A stretch of DNA of 25,844 bases, from positions 1 to 25,844 of the forward strand of contig CAADXT010000123.1 in NCBI GenBank assembly GCA_900753095.1, written 5' to 3'. This DNA is from Eggerthellaceae bacterium. GTDB taxonomy: Bacteria > Actinomycetota > Coriobacteriia > Coriobacteriales > Eggerthellaceae. Position 1 is the stretch's first letter. Every line of letters begins with the position of its first letter. Shown piece after piece: positions 14,672 through 22,819 of the stretch. The notes beneath the pieces were generated by a model. It searched no databases and was not told the DNA's origin. It worked only from the letters and a program-made list of their open reading frames with translations. Both the position numbers and the translations under genes were made by a program.

Positions 14672-14698
14672 GGGGTTCAAAACGACGTTTTGAACCCC
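14672..14698. repeat. Perfect 12-bp inverted repeat
   Basis: GGGGTTCAAAAC (14672-14683) and GTTTTGAACCCC (14687-14698) separated by GAC. It starts 113 nt after the xerD stop and is not followed by a T-run. It could form a very stable RNA hairpin or be a protein-binding palindrome. The layout does not match a dif site (two 11-bp arms with a 6-bp centre). Confidence 0.85.
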
Positions 14699-14872
14699 GA
14701 ACAGCGGAACGGGTGTCTTGAGCAGACCCCGGCCGCCCCGAAGGGCCCTTGGCGAGCCTCCCACTTTCTCCCCCTTTGGCCCCTCAATGTGCTGCAAAGC
14801 GTTCACTGACCCATCTTTTGGGTGAAATGCGTTGGTTCAGACGGCGATTTATGGCGAAGATGTAGACGAATC

Positions 14873-14903
14873 GTGGGTGCGCGGAAAAGCGCCCCCACCT
14901 TTT
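14873..14903 (+). terminator. Possible terminator upstream of mraZ
   Basis: GTGGGTGCGC (14873-14882) pairs with GCGCCCCCAC (14889-14898) with one mismatch over a GGAAAA loop, followed by CTTTT. It could protect the dcw promoter from upstream transcription. The T-run is short. Confidence 0.5.
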
Positions 14904-14942
14904 CCCACCGTTAACAAAACCGATACCTAGGGGTGGGTCATG

Positions 14943-14960
14943 CATATTGAACTCAATATG
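14943..14960. promoter_or_regulatory. Palindrome, possible operator
   Basis: CATATTGA (14943-14950) and TCAATATG (14953-14960) with a 2-bp centre, a perfect 18-bp palindrome of the size bound by dimeric regulators. It lies about 90 nt before the mraZ -35. I do not recognise the regulator. Confidence 0.5.
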
Positions 14961-15003
14961 TAGTGCAAATCATCGAAATACGGTATCTCCAAACAATATT
15001 ACG

Positions 15004-15031
15004 TGGGGGAGTATGGGGGAGAGAGTGGGAG
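15004..15031 (+). promoter_or_regulatory. Candidate MraZ-binding repeats
   Basis: Direct repeats TGGGGGAG (15004-15011) and TGGGGGAG (15014-15021), exactly 10 bp apart, then TGGGAG (15026-15031) 12 bp later. MraZ of E. coli binds TGGGN repeats separated by 5 nt (established). The sites are 17 bp upstream of the mraZ -35 and so fit autoregulation of the dcw cluster. Confidence 0.65.
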
Positions 15032-15047
15032 AAAATCCCATTTTGTG

Positions 15048-15076
15048 TTGCGAGGTGGCGGGGCGTGACCTAAAAT
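15048..15076 (+). promoter_or_regulatory. Promoter of the dcw cluster (mraZ)
   Basis: -35 TTGCGA (15048-15053), 17-bp spacer, -10 TAAAAT (15071-15076). Transcription would start near 15083, about 30 nt before the mraZ ATG. It is the best sigma-A-type promoter in the window and lies directly after the TGGG repeats. Confidence 0.7.
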
Positions 15077-15111
15077 AACGTTCACGAGATACCCCAAGAA
15101 AGGAGGGAGGC

Positions 15112-15537
15112 ATGAGCGAACTTCTTGGCGAATTCAGTCGCAAGATTGATGCCAAGGGACGTTTGTCTTTGCCTGCTGAATTTCGCAAGGAACTCTCGGA
15201 CAATCTCAGGATGACGCTGAGCCTCGACGGCACCTGCCTGTACCTCTTCGAAACCGAAGATTTCAACAAGTGGGTAGAAAGCCTTTTCGAAGCGCAGGGC
15301 GGCTTCAACGTGGCCAACACCCAGATGGTTAGGCTCAAGCTGAAGTTGAACTCCCGTGCTGGAAAGTGCGAAGTCGATAACGCCGGCCGCATCAGCCTGT
15401 CCGCTTCGCTTCGCGAAACGGTGGGGTTTGACAAGGACGTGGTTATCGTGGGCAACGGCGATCATATTGAGATTTGGGACGAAGAGCGTTGGAACCAGTT
15501 CTTGCTTGACACGGATCTGACTTCCCTGTGCATGTAA
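15112..15537 (+). CDS. mraZ: Transcriptional regulator MraZ
   Basis: A 141-residue DNA-binding protein made of two tandem SpoVT-AbrB-type domains; the paired motifs are DAKGRLSLPAEFR (13-25) and DNAGRISLSASLRE (about 89-102). MraZ forms ring oligomers and regulates its own dcw operon by binding TGGG repeats. ATG at 15112 with AGGAGGG (15101-15107) close upstream. First gene of the division and cell-wall cluster; candidate binding repeats sit just before its promoter. Confidence 0.95.
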   Translation: MSELLGEFSRKIDAKGRLSLPAEFRKELSDNLRMTLSLDGTCLYLFETEDFNKWVESLFEAQGGFNVANTQMVRLKLKLNSRAGKCEVDNAGRISLSASLRETVGFDKDVVIVGNGDHIEIWDEERWNQFLLDTDLTSLCM

Positions 15538-15557
15538 TTGGTAAGGACGCGCGAACG

Positions 15558-16526
15558 ATGACAAGCGAATATCGGCATATTCCCGTTTTGCTCCCCGAGT
15601 GCATGAAGTACTTGAAGCTTTCCGCTGGAAAGACGTACGTAGATGCAACGCTTGGTGGGGCAGGGCATTCCCTTGAAGCTGCAAAGCTCATCGGCCCAAC
15701 CGGCCATCTTCTCGGCATCGACCAAGACGATGTGGCGCGTGCTGCCGCATCAGAGCGCTTGGCCGCCTTGCCCGACGATGTCCGCCCAGAGGTCGATGTG
15801 TTGGCTGGCAACTTCGGGGAATTGGATTCTCTTCTTGTTTCTGCCCAGATTCCCTCTATCGATGCGATTCTGTTCGACATCGGGGTTTCCTCGGTGCAGA
15901 TCGACACGCCTTCTCGTGGCTTTTCCTTTAAGGAAACCGGCCCTCTTGATATGCGGATGGATCCGAGTAACCAAACTTTAACCGCAGCTGAGATCGTCAA
16001 CACCTATACCGCAGCAGATCTCACTCGGGTCATCCGTCATTATTCCGACGAGAAATGGGCGAGTCGCATCGCCGATTTCATCGTGGCGGCTCGCGAAGAA
16101 GAGCCGCTTGAAACGAGCGAACAGCTCGTGGACGTCATCAAGGCCGCGGTGCCCGCTTCGGCGCGCCGTGCCGGCGGCCATCCGGCGAAGAGAACATTCC
16201 AGGCTTTGCGAATCGAAGTGAACGGCGAGCTCGACGTGCTGAAAAGCGGGCTCGAGTCGGCTGTGCGTTGGCTTGCCCCTGGCGGGCGCATCGCGGTTAT
16301 CAGCTACCACTCCCTCGAAGATCGCATCGTGAAAGACTTCTTCCGCGAGTATTCGAAGGGCTGCACCTGTCCGCCCGATCTGCCTGTGTGCGTTTGTGGG
16401 AACAAGCCGATACTCAAAGTCGTTACGCGCAAGCCCGTGCTTCCGTCTGAAGAAGAGATTACGCGCAATCCGCGTTCGCGCAGCGCCAAGCTTCGCGTTG
16501 CCGAGCGGCTGGATGAAAACGCATGA
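15558..16526 (+). CDS. rsmH: 16S rRNA m4C1402 methyltransferase
   Basis: A 322-residue SAM-dependent enzyme that N4-methylates C1402 in the decoding site of 16S rRNA. SAM-binding motif GGAGHS (33-38), GIDQD (53-57), DIGVSS (107-112) and the family stretch KRTFQALRIEVNGEL are visible. The C-terminal half has a cysteine pair region CTCPPDLPVCVCG, common in Gram-positive homologues. ATG 15558 (RBS AAGGA, 15543-15547) lies 20 nt after mraZ; an upstream ATG at 15528 would overlap mraZ and adds residues outside the family alignment. Confidence 0.95.
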   Translation: MTSEYRHIPVLLPECMKYLKLSAGKTYVDATLGGAGHSLEAAKLIGPTGHLLGIDQDDVARAAASERLAALPDDVRPEVDVLAGNFGELDSLLVSAQIPSIDAILFDIGVSSVQIDTPSRGFSFKETGPLDMRMDPSNQTLTAAEIVNTYTAADLTRVIRHYSDEKWASRIADFIVAAREEEPLETSEQLVDVIKAAVPASARRAGGHPAKRTFQALRIEVNGELDVLKSGLESAVRWLAPGGRIAVISYHSLEDRIVKDFFREYSKGCTCPPDLPVCVCGNKPILKVVTRKPVLPSEEEITRNPRSRSAKLRVAERLDENA

Positions 16527-16573
16527 ATGGAAATACCGAACAATAGGTTGTAGAGCAGCAAGGAGGTAAGCAT

Positions 16574-17044
16574 ATGTCAAGCGCGCCCGCATGTCGCTAC
16601 GATCATGCCGCTGCGCGCCCCGACCGCTACCGCGAAAGTGCTCCCTCTGTTCGTGTCGTTCCTGGCCGCAAGCATACGGTGTACCCCACGCTTTCCGATG
16701 GCGCCGTGCTGGGCATCAAGGCCCTTATTGCGTGCGTTATCGTGTTCCTGGTTATCGGCTTTGTGCGCGTGGGGCTTTCCTCCGCCGCCTACAGCATCGC
16801 CTCGCAGTCGAGCGATTTACGCGCTCAGATCTCTGACGCGCGTACTACGGGCGAATCGCTTGCCGTGCAGGAAAGCCTTCTTTCCAATCCCAGCAATATC
16901 CGCACCGAGGCAGAAGAGCGCCTTTCCATGACCGCCGGCACCAGCGCTTCCACCATGACGCTTTCTGCCGATCCTGTTGCCATCGATTCTGCGGGCAACC
17001 TTTCCTTCTCGGAAAGCGCTTCCCGCCTTGCCTCTGAGGGGTAA
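16574..17044 (+). CDS. ftsL: Cell-division protein FtsL-like
   Basis: A 156-residue bitopic membrane protein: cytoplasmic basic segment (1-44), one membrane helix (about 45-67), then a coiled-coil-prone segment (about 73-120) and a Ser/Thr-rich C-terminal tail. Sequence conservation in FtsL is low, so the call rests on topology, size and position between rsmH and ftsI, where ftsL always sits. In the divisome FtsL pairs with FtsB/DivIC to activate FtsW-FtsI. It has one of the strongest ribosome-binding sites in the window (AAGGAGGT ending at 16567). Confidence 0.82.
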   Translation: MSSAPACRYDHAAARPDRYRESAPSVRVVPGRKHTVYPTLSDGAVLGIKALIACVIVFLVIGFVRVGLSSAAYSIASQSSDLRAQISDARTTGESLAVQESLLSNPSNIRTEAEERLSMTAGTSASTMTLSADPVAIDSAGNLSFSESASRLASEG

Positions 17045-17050
17045 CCCCGT

Positions 17051-18820
17051 ATGGACGATAGGTCCTCTTCGCGCCGCCCTGAGCGCAATGGCGCAGCTCC
17101 CCGAACCCAACGCCAGCAGCCCGCTGCCCGCCCTCGTCGCGGCGGTCGCGGCATGCATATGGACATGGACATGTTCAATGGACGTTTGGGCTGCCTGATG
17201 ATCATTCTCTTCGCCTTTGCCGTGGTGCTGGCCGGGCGTTTGGTATGGCTGCAGCTGATCGATGCGCAGGCGAACCTCGACCGCGGCTCTTCGCGTGAGG
17301 TCACCGTTGATGTGCAGCCGCGTCGCGGCACCATCTACGATCGAAACGGCACCATCCTCGCCACCACCGTCGATGCCTATAACGTGTTCTGCCACCCCCA
17401 CATGATCGGCTCCGACAAGGTAGATCAGCTTGCCCAGGCGCTTTGCGATGCGTTCGGCGGGGAAGTGCAGGACTATAAGAACAAAATCCCCCCCGACTCG
17501 AACTTCGTCTACCTCTACAAAGGTGCCGACGAGGCCGGCATGAACAAGATCAAGGATCTTGGCATCGACGGCGTCGATTTCGAGAAAACCACCAAGCGCG
17601 TGTACCCGTGCGGCTCGACGGCAAGCCAGATCATCGGCATCTTGAACTCCGATGGCAAAGCCATTACCGGCTTGGAGCTGTACTACGACGGCATCCTCGG
17701 CGGAACCGCCGGCCACAAAACCACGGAGTACAGCAAGGAGGGCGTGCCGGTTCCCGGCTCCGAGAAGGTAACCGCCGAAGTGGTGAACGGCCAGGACATC
17801 GTGCTCTCCATCGACGTTGACATGCAGCAGAAGCTCGAGGAATCGCTGGCGCTTCGCGTGGACGAGGTCCAGGGCAAGGGCGGCTCGGCCATCTTGATGG
17901 ACTCCGCCACGGGCGAAATCTACGCATGCTCCTCTTCGCCCACCTTTGACATCACCGATTTGAGCGAGATCAAGGAGGGAGCCACGAACCTTGCGGGCAT
18001 CTCGTCTGCTTACGAGCCTGGCTCCATCATGAAGCCGCTTACCATGCTCGGCGCCCTGCTCGACGGCAAGGTGACGCTCGACTCAAGCTACTACTGTCCT
18101 TCGGCGCTGAAGGTCGACGACTATACCATCACCGACTCCCACGAGCGCCCCTCCGAGGACATGAGCGTTTCCACCATCATCGCGGACTCTTCGAACGTGG
18201 GCATTTCGCTGGTTGCCAAAGACCTCACCTTCACGCGCTTGTACGAGTACATACAGCAGTTCCAGCTGTGCCAGAAGACGGGCGTCGATTATCCGGGCGA
18301 GGCGTCGGGAAGCGTTGCCTCCAAGAACGAGTGGTCGACGGTGCAGGGCTATAACATCAGCTTCGGCCAGGGCCTTACCACCACGCCCATCGAGATGGTG
18401 CGTTTCTACGGCGCGCTTGCCAACGACGGCGTTGCCTGCACGCCTCACTTCCTGACCGATGTGCCCAGCGAATCGCAGAGCCGCAGCTACGACACCGCGC
18501 AGCTTACCGACAATGTGGGCGCCATCAGCGACCTTGAGTCGATGATGCAGCAAACGGTGGAGCGCGGCACGGCAACCGATGCCCAGATCAAGGGCTATCG
18601 CGTGGTGGGCAAAACGGGCACGGCCGAAATCGCCTCCGACAGCGGCGGTTACCAGAAGGGCATGTACAACATCTCGTTTATCGGCTACTTGCCCGACACT
18701 TCCACGAATCTTGTGTGCTTCGTGGGGGCTACGGATGTTCCCGGCGAAAGAAAAACGGTAGCATCGTTTCGGGATATAATGGCGTTTGCGATTGATCGCT
18801 ACAACATCACTCAGAATTGA
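17051..18820 (+). CDS. ftsI: Class B penicillin-binding protein, septal transpeptidase
   Basis: A 589-residue bitopic peptidoglycan transpeptidase for septum synthesis. A basic, disordered cytoplasmic tail (1-45), a membrane helix (about 47-69), the PBP dimerisation domain (RRGTIYDRNGTILA, 91-104) and the transpeptidase domain with SIMK (Ser325 nucleophile, Lys328), SSN (380-382) and KTGT (521-524). There are no PASTA repeats. It starts 6 nt after ftsL with the RBS (GAGGGG) inside the ftsL end. The tail contains an odd HMDMDM run (36-41), which also offers alternative ATG starts at 17153 and later, but these lack a better RBS. Confidence 0.96.
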   Translation: MDDRSSSRRPERNGAAPRTQRQQPAARPRRGGRGMHMDMDMFNGRLGCLMIILFAFAVVLAGRLVWLQLIDAQANLDRGSSREVTVDVQPRRGTIYDRNGTILATTVDAYNVFCHPHMIGSDKVDQLAQALCDAFGGEVQDYKNKIPPDSNFVYLYKGADEAGMNKIKDLGIDGVDFEKTTKRVYPCGSTASQIIGILNSDGKAITGLELYYDGILGGTAGHKTTEYSKEGVPVPGSEKVTAEVVNGQDIVLSIDVDMQQKLEESLALRVDEVQGKGGSAILMDSATGEIYACSSSPTFDITDLSEIKEGATNLAGISSAYEPGSIMKPLTMLGALLDGKVTLDSSYYCPSALKVDDYTITDSHERPSEDMSVSTIIADSSNVGISLVAKDLTFTRLYEYIQQFQLCQKTGVDYPGEASGSVASKNEWSTVQGYNISFGQGLTTTPIEMVRFYGALANDGVACTPHFLTDVPSESQSRSYDTAQLTDNVGAISDLESMMQQTVERGTATDAQIKGYRVVGKTGTAEIASDSGGYQKGMYNISFIGYLPDTSTNLVCFVGATDVPGERKTVASFRDIMAFAIDRYNITQN

Positions 18821-18827
18821 GGTTCTC

Positions 18828-20315
18828 ATGACACAGAAGACATGCGGAGAGCTGTTTGAAGGTATTGATTGCACCATCATCGGCAATGCGGACGAGCCGG
18901 TTTCCGGCATTGCATACCGAAGCGATTGCGTGAAGCCGGGCGATGCGTTCTGCTGCATCGTGGGCTTGAAGAGCGATGGCCACTCCTACGCTCAAGACGC
19001 CATCGATCGCGGCGCGCGCGTCTTGATCGTAGAGCGCAAGATCTACCTGGCCGATGCTACCGAGGTTACGGAAGTTGTGGTGAAGGATTCCCGTAAGGCC
19101 ATGGCGCGCATGGCGTCCCGCTTCTATGGCGAGCCCTCGAAAGAGTTCTCCCTGGTGGGCGTTACGGGCACGAACGGCAAAACCACCACTACCTATTTGG
19201 TAGACCATATCGCCCAGCACTTGGGCAATCGCACGGGCCTTATCGGCACGGTTGGCATCGAGATCGGCGGCGAGCATCGCCCCTCCGAGCACACCACCCC
19301 TGAGTCTCCCGACCTGCAGCAGCTGTTCGCCCAGATGCGCGACGAGGACTGCAGCGTGGTTTCCATGGAGGTAAGCTCTCATGCGCTCGACCTCGACCGT
19401 ACGTGGGCCACTTCGTTTGCGGTTACCGCATTCACGAACCTTACGCAGGACCACCTCGATTACCACAAGACGTTCGAGTCGTACTTTGCGGCAAAGGCAC
19501 GCCTTTTCTCGAAGGATTACCCTGCGAAGCGCGTTATCAACATCGAAAGCAAGTGGGGCAAGGAGCTTCTGAAGCGCTGCTCGGCGAATGAAGACGCCAT
19601 CATCACCACGGGCTTCGACGCATCGGCTCAGATTCACCCGGTTGCGGTTGAGTACGGCGCCGCCGAAACCACGGTAACGCTTTCCGTGCGCGGCTCGAAC
19701 ATCACCTTCACCTATCCGCTGGTAGGCCGCTTCAACGTAGAGAACATCATGACGGCATTCGGCGTTGCCATGCAGCTGGGCTATTTGCCTTCTGCCATCG
19801 CCGAAGCCCTGCGCGACGCGCCTGCGGTCCCTGGCCGCTTGCAGCGCATCCGCACCGAGCACGATGGCGGCGTTTCCGTATACGTCGACTACGCCCACAC
19901 GCCCGACGCCTTGGAGAACGCCATCGCCTCTGTTTCTGCGCTGGTGGACGATGCGCATAAGACCATCGTGGTGTTCGGCTGCGGCGGCGACCGCGACGCA
20001 AGCAAGCGTCCCATCATGGGCAAAGCGGCCTTGGCCGCAGACTATGCGGTGGTTACCTCCGACAATCCCCGCACCGAAAACCCGCAGGTCATCATCGACG
20101 ACATCCTCGACGGCATGCGCGAAGGCGAGGGTCGCTTCGACGTGGAACCCGATCGCCGTAGCGCCATCGCGTGCGCCATTGCCCACGCCTCTGCGGGCGA
20201 CGCTGTGCTCATTGCCGGCAAGGGCCACGAGGATTACCAGATCGTAGGCACCGAAAAGCACCACTTCGACGACCGAGAGGTGGCAGCAGAAGAGCTCGAG
20301 AAGGTGTTCGGTTAG
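18828..20315 (+). CDS. murE: UDP-MurNAc-tripeptide synthetase
   Basis: A 495-residue cytosolic Mur ligase that adds the third residue of the stem peptide. ATP-binding GTNGKTT (114-120, Lys118), the carbamylated lysine region at Lys224 (AAKARLF) and the C-terminal DYAHTPDALE and GCGGDRD motifs are present. The substrate-selecting motif is DNPR (412-415), which in MurE marks meso-diaminopimelate enzymes, so the peptidoglycan should be of meso-DAP type. ATG at 18828 lies 7 nt after the ftsI stop; an in-frame start at 18786 would overlap ftsI by 35 nt and is less likely. Confidence 0.97.
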   Translation: MTQKTCGELFEGIDCTIIGNADEPVSGIAYRSDCVKPGDAFCCIVGLKSDGHSYAQDAIDRGARVLIVERKIYLADATEVTEVVVKDSRKAMARMASRFYGEPSKEFSLVGVTGTNGKTTTTYLVDHIAQHLGNRTGLIGTVGIEIGGEHRPSEHTTPESPDLQQLFAQMRDEDCSVVSMEVSSHALDLDRTWATSFAVTAFTNLTQDHLDYHKTFESYFAAKARLFSKDYPAKRVINIESKWGKELLKRCSANEDAIITTGFDASAQIHPVAVEYGAAETTVTLSVRGSNITFTYPLVGRFNVENIMTAFGVAMQLGYLPSAIAEALRDAPAVPGRLQRIRTEHDGGVSVYVDYAHTPDALENAIASVSALVDDAHKTIVVFGCGGDRDASKRPIMGKAALAADYAVVTSDNPRTENPQVIIDDILDGMREGEGRFDVEPDRRSAIACAIAHASAGDAVLIAGKGHEDYQIVGTEKHHFDDREVAAEELEKVFG

Positions 20316-20319
20316 TTCC

Positions 20320-21765
20320 ATGCGCCTTTCTATAAGCAAAATCGCCGAATACACTTCGGCTGAGTATCTGGTGGCACCGGGCAACGCCGATGCCGAGGCG
20401 CGCGGCGTAACATGGGATTCCCGCGAGGTGAAGCCCGGCTACGTGTACGTGGCCCTTCCGGGCGAGCGCGTTGACGGGCACGACTTCGTGGAAAGTGCCA
20501 TCGAATCGGGCGCTGCAGCGGCGTTGGTTATGCATGAGGTGCCAGAGGCTGCATGCGATGCAGCCAAGGCAGCAGGTGCGGCCCTTCTTATGGTCGAATC
20601 AACCGCCGAGGCGTTCACCGGTTTGGCTCGCGGTTGGCGCAACCACATACAGGGCAAGGTCATCGCCCTTACCGGCTCAATGGGCAAAACCACCACGAAG
20701 AACCTGGTGCGCGATGTCCTTTCCACCACCTACAAAACGGTGGCTACCAAGGCCAACCAGAACAACGAGCTAGGCGTTCCCCGCACGTTGCTCGAGGCCG
20801 ATGCCGATACCGAGTATGTGGTGGTTGAGATGGGCATGCGCGGTTTGGGACAGCTTGAAGATCTGTGCTCGTTCGTGAAGCCCAACATCTCGCTTATCAC
20901 CAACGTGGGCGAGTGCCATATGGAGCTTCTGGGCTCGAAGGAGAACATCGCTCGTGCGAAGGCGGAGGTTCTCGATGCCTTGGCCGACGGCGAAGGCGTT
21001 GCGGTGCTGAATGCCGCCGATTCCTTCTGCGCCAAGCAGCGGAGCTGGGCAAAGCTCGAAAAACGCGGCATCAAAACGTTCCTCTACGATGGCTCGGGCG
21101 TGTGCGCCAGCGGGATTCCCGCCGATGAGCTCACCGCGTATGCGACCGATGTCCAGCTCGACGAGGAAGGCCATCCCTCCTTTGCGCTTCACTTGCCCGA
21201 CGGGGCCCACGCCTGCGCTCTTATGCTGCGCGGAGCCCACAACGCTCACAATGCCTGCGCGGCTGCGGCCCTCGGCTGGGCTTGCGGCGTATCCTCCGAG
21301 GCCATCGTAGCGGGTTTGGGCGCATCGCAGGCGGAATCGGGCCGCCAGGAAGTGGTTCGCGCGCAAAGCGGCATCACCGTCATCAACGATGCCTACAACG
21401 CGAACCCTGATTCCATGTGCGCTTCGCTTGCGCTTCTGTGCGCCATGAAGGTGGATGGCCGCAGGTTTGCGGTGCTCGGCGACATGGGCGAGCTGGGCGA
21501 TTTCACCCAGGAAGGCCATGAGAAGGCCGGTTCGTTTGTCGCCGCATCCTCGCTTGATTGCCTTCTGTGCGTGGGCGAGCTTTCCCGCTATATTGCCCAG
21601 GCGGCGGTGCGCGAAGGGTACCCTGCCCAGCAGGTGCACCACATGGCAAGCCGCGAAGAGGCGCTTGCCTACCTGAAAGAACATATGGTTCCCGGCGATG
21701 CGGTGCTGGTGAAGGCATCGCATTCCATGGAGCTTGATCGTATTGCCAAGGGGTTGTTGAACTAG
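20320..21765 (+). CDS. murF: UDP-MurNAc-tripeptide D-alanyl-D-alanine ligase
   Basis: A 481-residue cytosolic Mur ligase that adds D-Ala-D-Ala to complete the UDP-MurNAc-pentapeptide. The N-terminal domain has TWDSREVKPGYVYVALPGERVDGHDF; the ATP loop is GSMGKTTTK (119-127); EMGMRGLGQL and NDAYNANPDSM are MurF-specific conserved stretches. It begins 4 nt after murE and ends 1 nt before mraY, so translation is probably coupled. Confidence 0.97.
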   Translation: MRLSISKIAEYTSAEYLVAPGNADAEARGVTWDSREVKPGYVYVALPGERVDGHDFVESAIESGAAAALVMHEVPEAACDAAKAAGAALLMVESTAEAFTGLARGWRNHIQGKVIALTGSMGKTTTKNLVRDVLSTTYKTVATKANQNNELGVPRTLLEADADTEYVVVEMGMRGLGQLEDLCSFVKPNISLITNVGECHMELLGSKENIARAKAEVLDALADGEGVAVLNAADSFCAKQRSWAKLEKRGIKTFLYDGSGVCASGIPADELTAYATDVQLDEEGHPSFALHLPDGAHACALMLRGAHNAHNACAAAALGWACGVSSEAIVAGLGASQAESGRQEVVRAQSGITVINDAYNANPDSMCASLALLCAMKVDGRRFAVLGDMGELGDFTQEGHEKAGSFVAASSLDCLLCVGELSRYIAQAAVREGYPAQQVHHMASREEALAYLKEHMVPGDAVLVKASHSMELDRIAKGLLN

Positions 21766-21766
21766 C

Positions 21767-22816
21767 ATGCTTTCTTTCACGCAGTATCCGACTTTCGTTG
21801 TATTCCTGGCAGTGTTCCTTGGTGCGATTGTCACCATGGCGTTCATGCCGGTATTCATCAAGTTCCTGCGCTCGCACCTTATTGGTCAGCAGGTACGCGC
21901 CGATGGCCCGGAAAGCCATCTGGTAAAGCAGGGCACGCCCACCATGGGCGGCATCATCATGCTCATCGCGGCAACGGTGGTGGTGGCGATTCTCGCCGAG
22001 CCGGTTCCTGAAACCTGGCTCATCATGGTCGCCGTGCTCGCCACGGGTGCGTTGGGCCTGTTCGACGATGCCTCGAAGGTCGCGCATGAGCGCTCGCTGG
22101 GCCTCACCCCCAAGGCGAAGCTCATCGGGCAGTTCTTCATCTCCACGGCATTCGTGCTTGCGGCGGTGAACTGGCTGGGTATCGCCCCTACGGTGGACAT
22201 CCCGTTCGTCTGCACGCTTGACCTTGGCGTGCTTACCACCACGCTTCCTATCCAGGTTCCCGCTGGTGGGGACTTCTCCATCCCGTGGATTTACCTGATC
22301 TTCGCTGACATCCTGCTTATGGGCATGAGCAACGCCACCAACCTGACCGATGGCTTGGACGGCCTGCTCGGCGGCACCATCATGGTTGTGATGATCGTTA
22401 TGGCGGCAATCACGTTCCGTGCCGGCGTGCTCGATGGTGCCATCATCTCCGCGGCGATTGCCGGTTGCTGCATCGGCTTTCTGTGGTTCAACTCGTACCC
22501 GGCCGATATCTTCATGGGCGACACGGGCTCGCTTGCTTTGGGCACGGCGCTTGGCTGCCTGGCCATCGTCTCCAAGACCGAGGTGCTTTCGCTCATCATC
22601 GGCGGCCTGTTCGTGGTCGAGGCGCTTTCGGTAATCATCCAAGTGTTCTACTTCAAGAAGACGCGCAAGCGCCTGTTCCTCATGGCTCCGCTCCACCATC
22701 ATTTCGAGAAGAAGGGTTGGAGCGAGGTCAAGGTGGTAATCCGCTTCTGGATTATCTCTGCAGCATTGGCTGGCATTGGATTCTGCCTGTATTTCGCACA
22801 GTCGTTGATGGGATAA
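21767..22816 (+). CDS. mraY: Phospho-MurNAc-pentapeptide transferase
   Basis: A 349-residue polytopic membrane enzyme (about 10 helices) that transfers phospho-MurNAc-pentapeptide to undecaprenyl phosphate, giving lipid I. Conserved Asp100-Asp101 (LFDDASKV), NATNLTDGLDGL (189-200), FMGDTGSLALG (Asp252) and the MAPLHHHFEKKGW motif are all present. It begins 1 nt after the murF stop and ends 3 nt before murD. Confidence 0.98.
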   Translation: MLSFTQYPTFVVFLAVFLGAIVTMAFMPVFIKFLRSHLIGQQVRADGPESHLVKQGTPTMGGIIMLIAATVVVAILAEPVPETWLIMVAVLATGALGLFDDASKVAHERSLGLTPKAKLIGQFFISTAFVLAAVNWLGIAPTVDIPFVCTLDLGVLTTTLPIQVPAGGDFSIPWIYLIFADILLMGMSNATNLTDGLDGLLGGTIMVVMIVMAAITFRAGVLDGAIISAAIAGCCIGFLWFNSYPADIFMGDTGSLALGTALGCLAIVSKTEVLSLIIGGLFVVEALSVIIQVFYFKKTRKRLFLMAPLHHHFEKKGWSEVKVVIRFWIISAALAGIGFCLYFAQSLMG

Positions 22817-22819
22817 AAC

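Larger units (their letters stand above)
14559..15111. other. Non-coding region between xerD and mraZ
   Basis: About 550 nt with no credible gene. It holds a perfect hairpin (14672-14698), a terminator-like hairpin (14873-14903), a palindrome (14943-14960), TGGG repeats on both strands and the mraZ promoter. From about 14905 the sequence becomes AT-rich, in contrast with the GC-rich part before it. A minus-strand frame covering 14495-14806 has no recognisable protein features. Confidence 0.7.

Noticed and set aside
14672..14698. dif site for the adjacent Xer recombinase
   Set aside because: Spacer is 3 bp rather than 6, and the arms lack the usual dif core.
14495..14806. Minus-strand small gene after xerD
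   Set aside because: No RBS, no domain, and it overlaps the xerD end and the inverted repeat.
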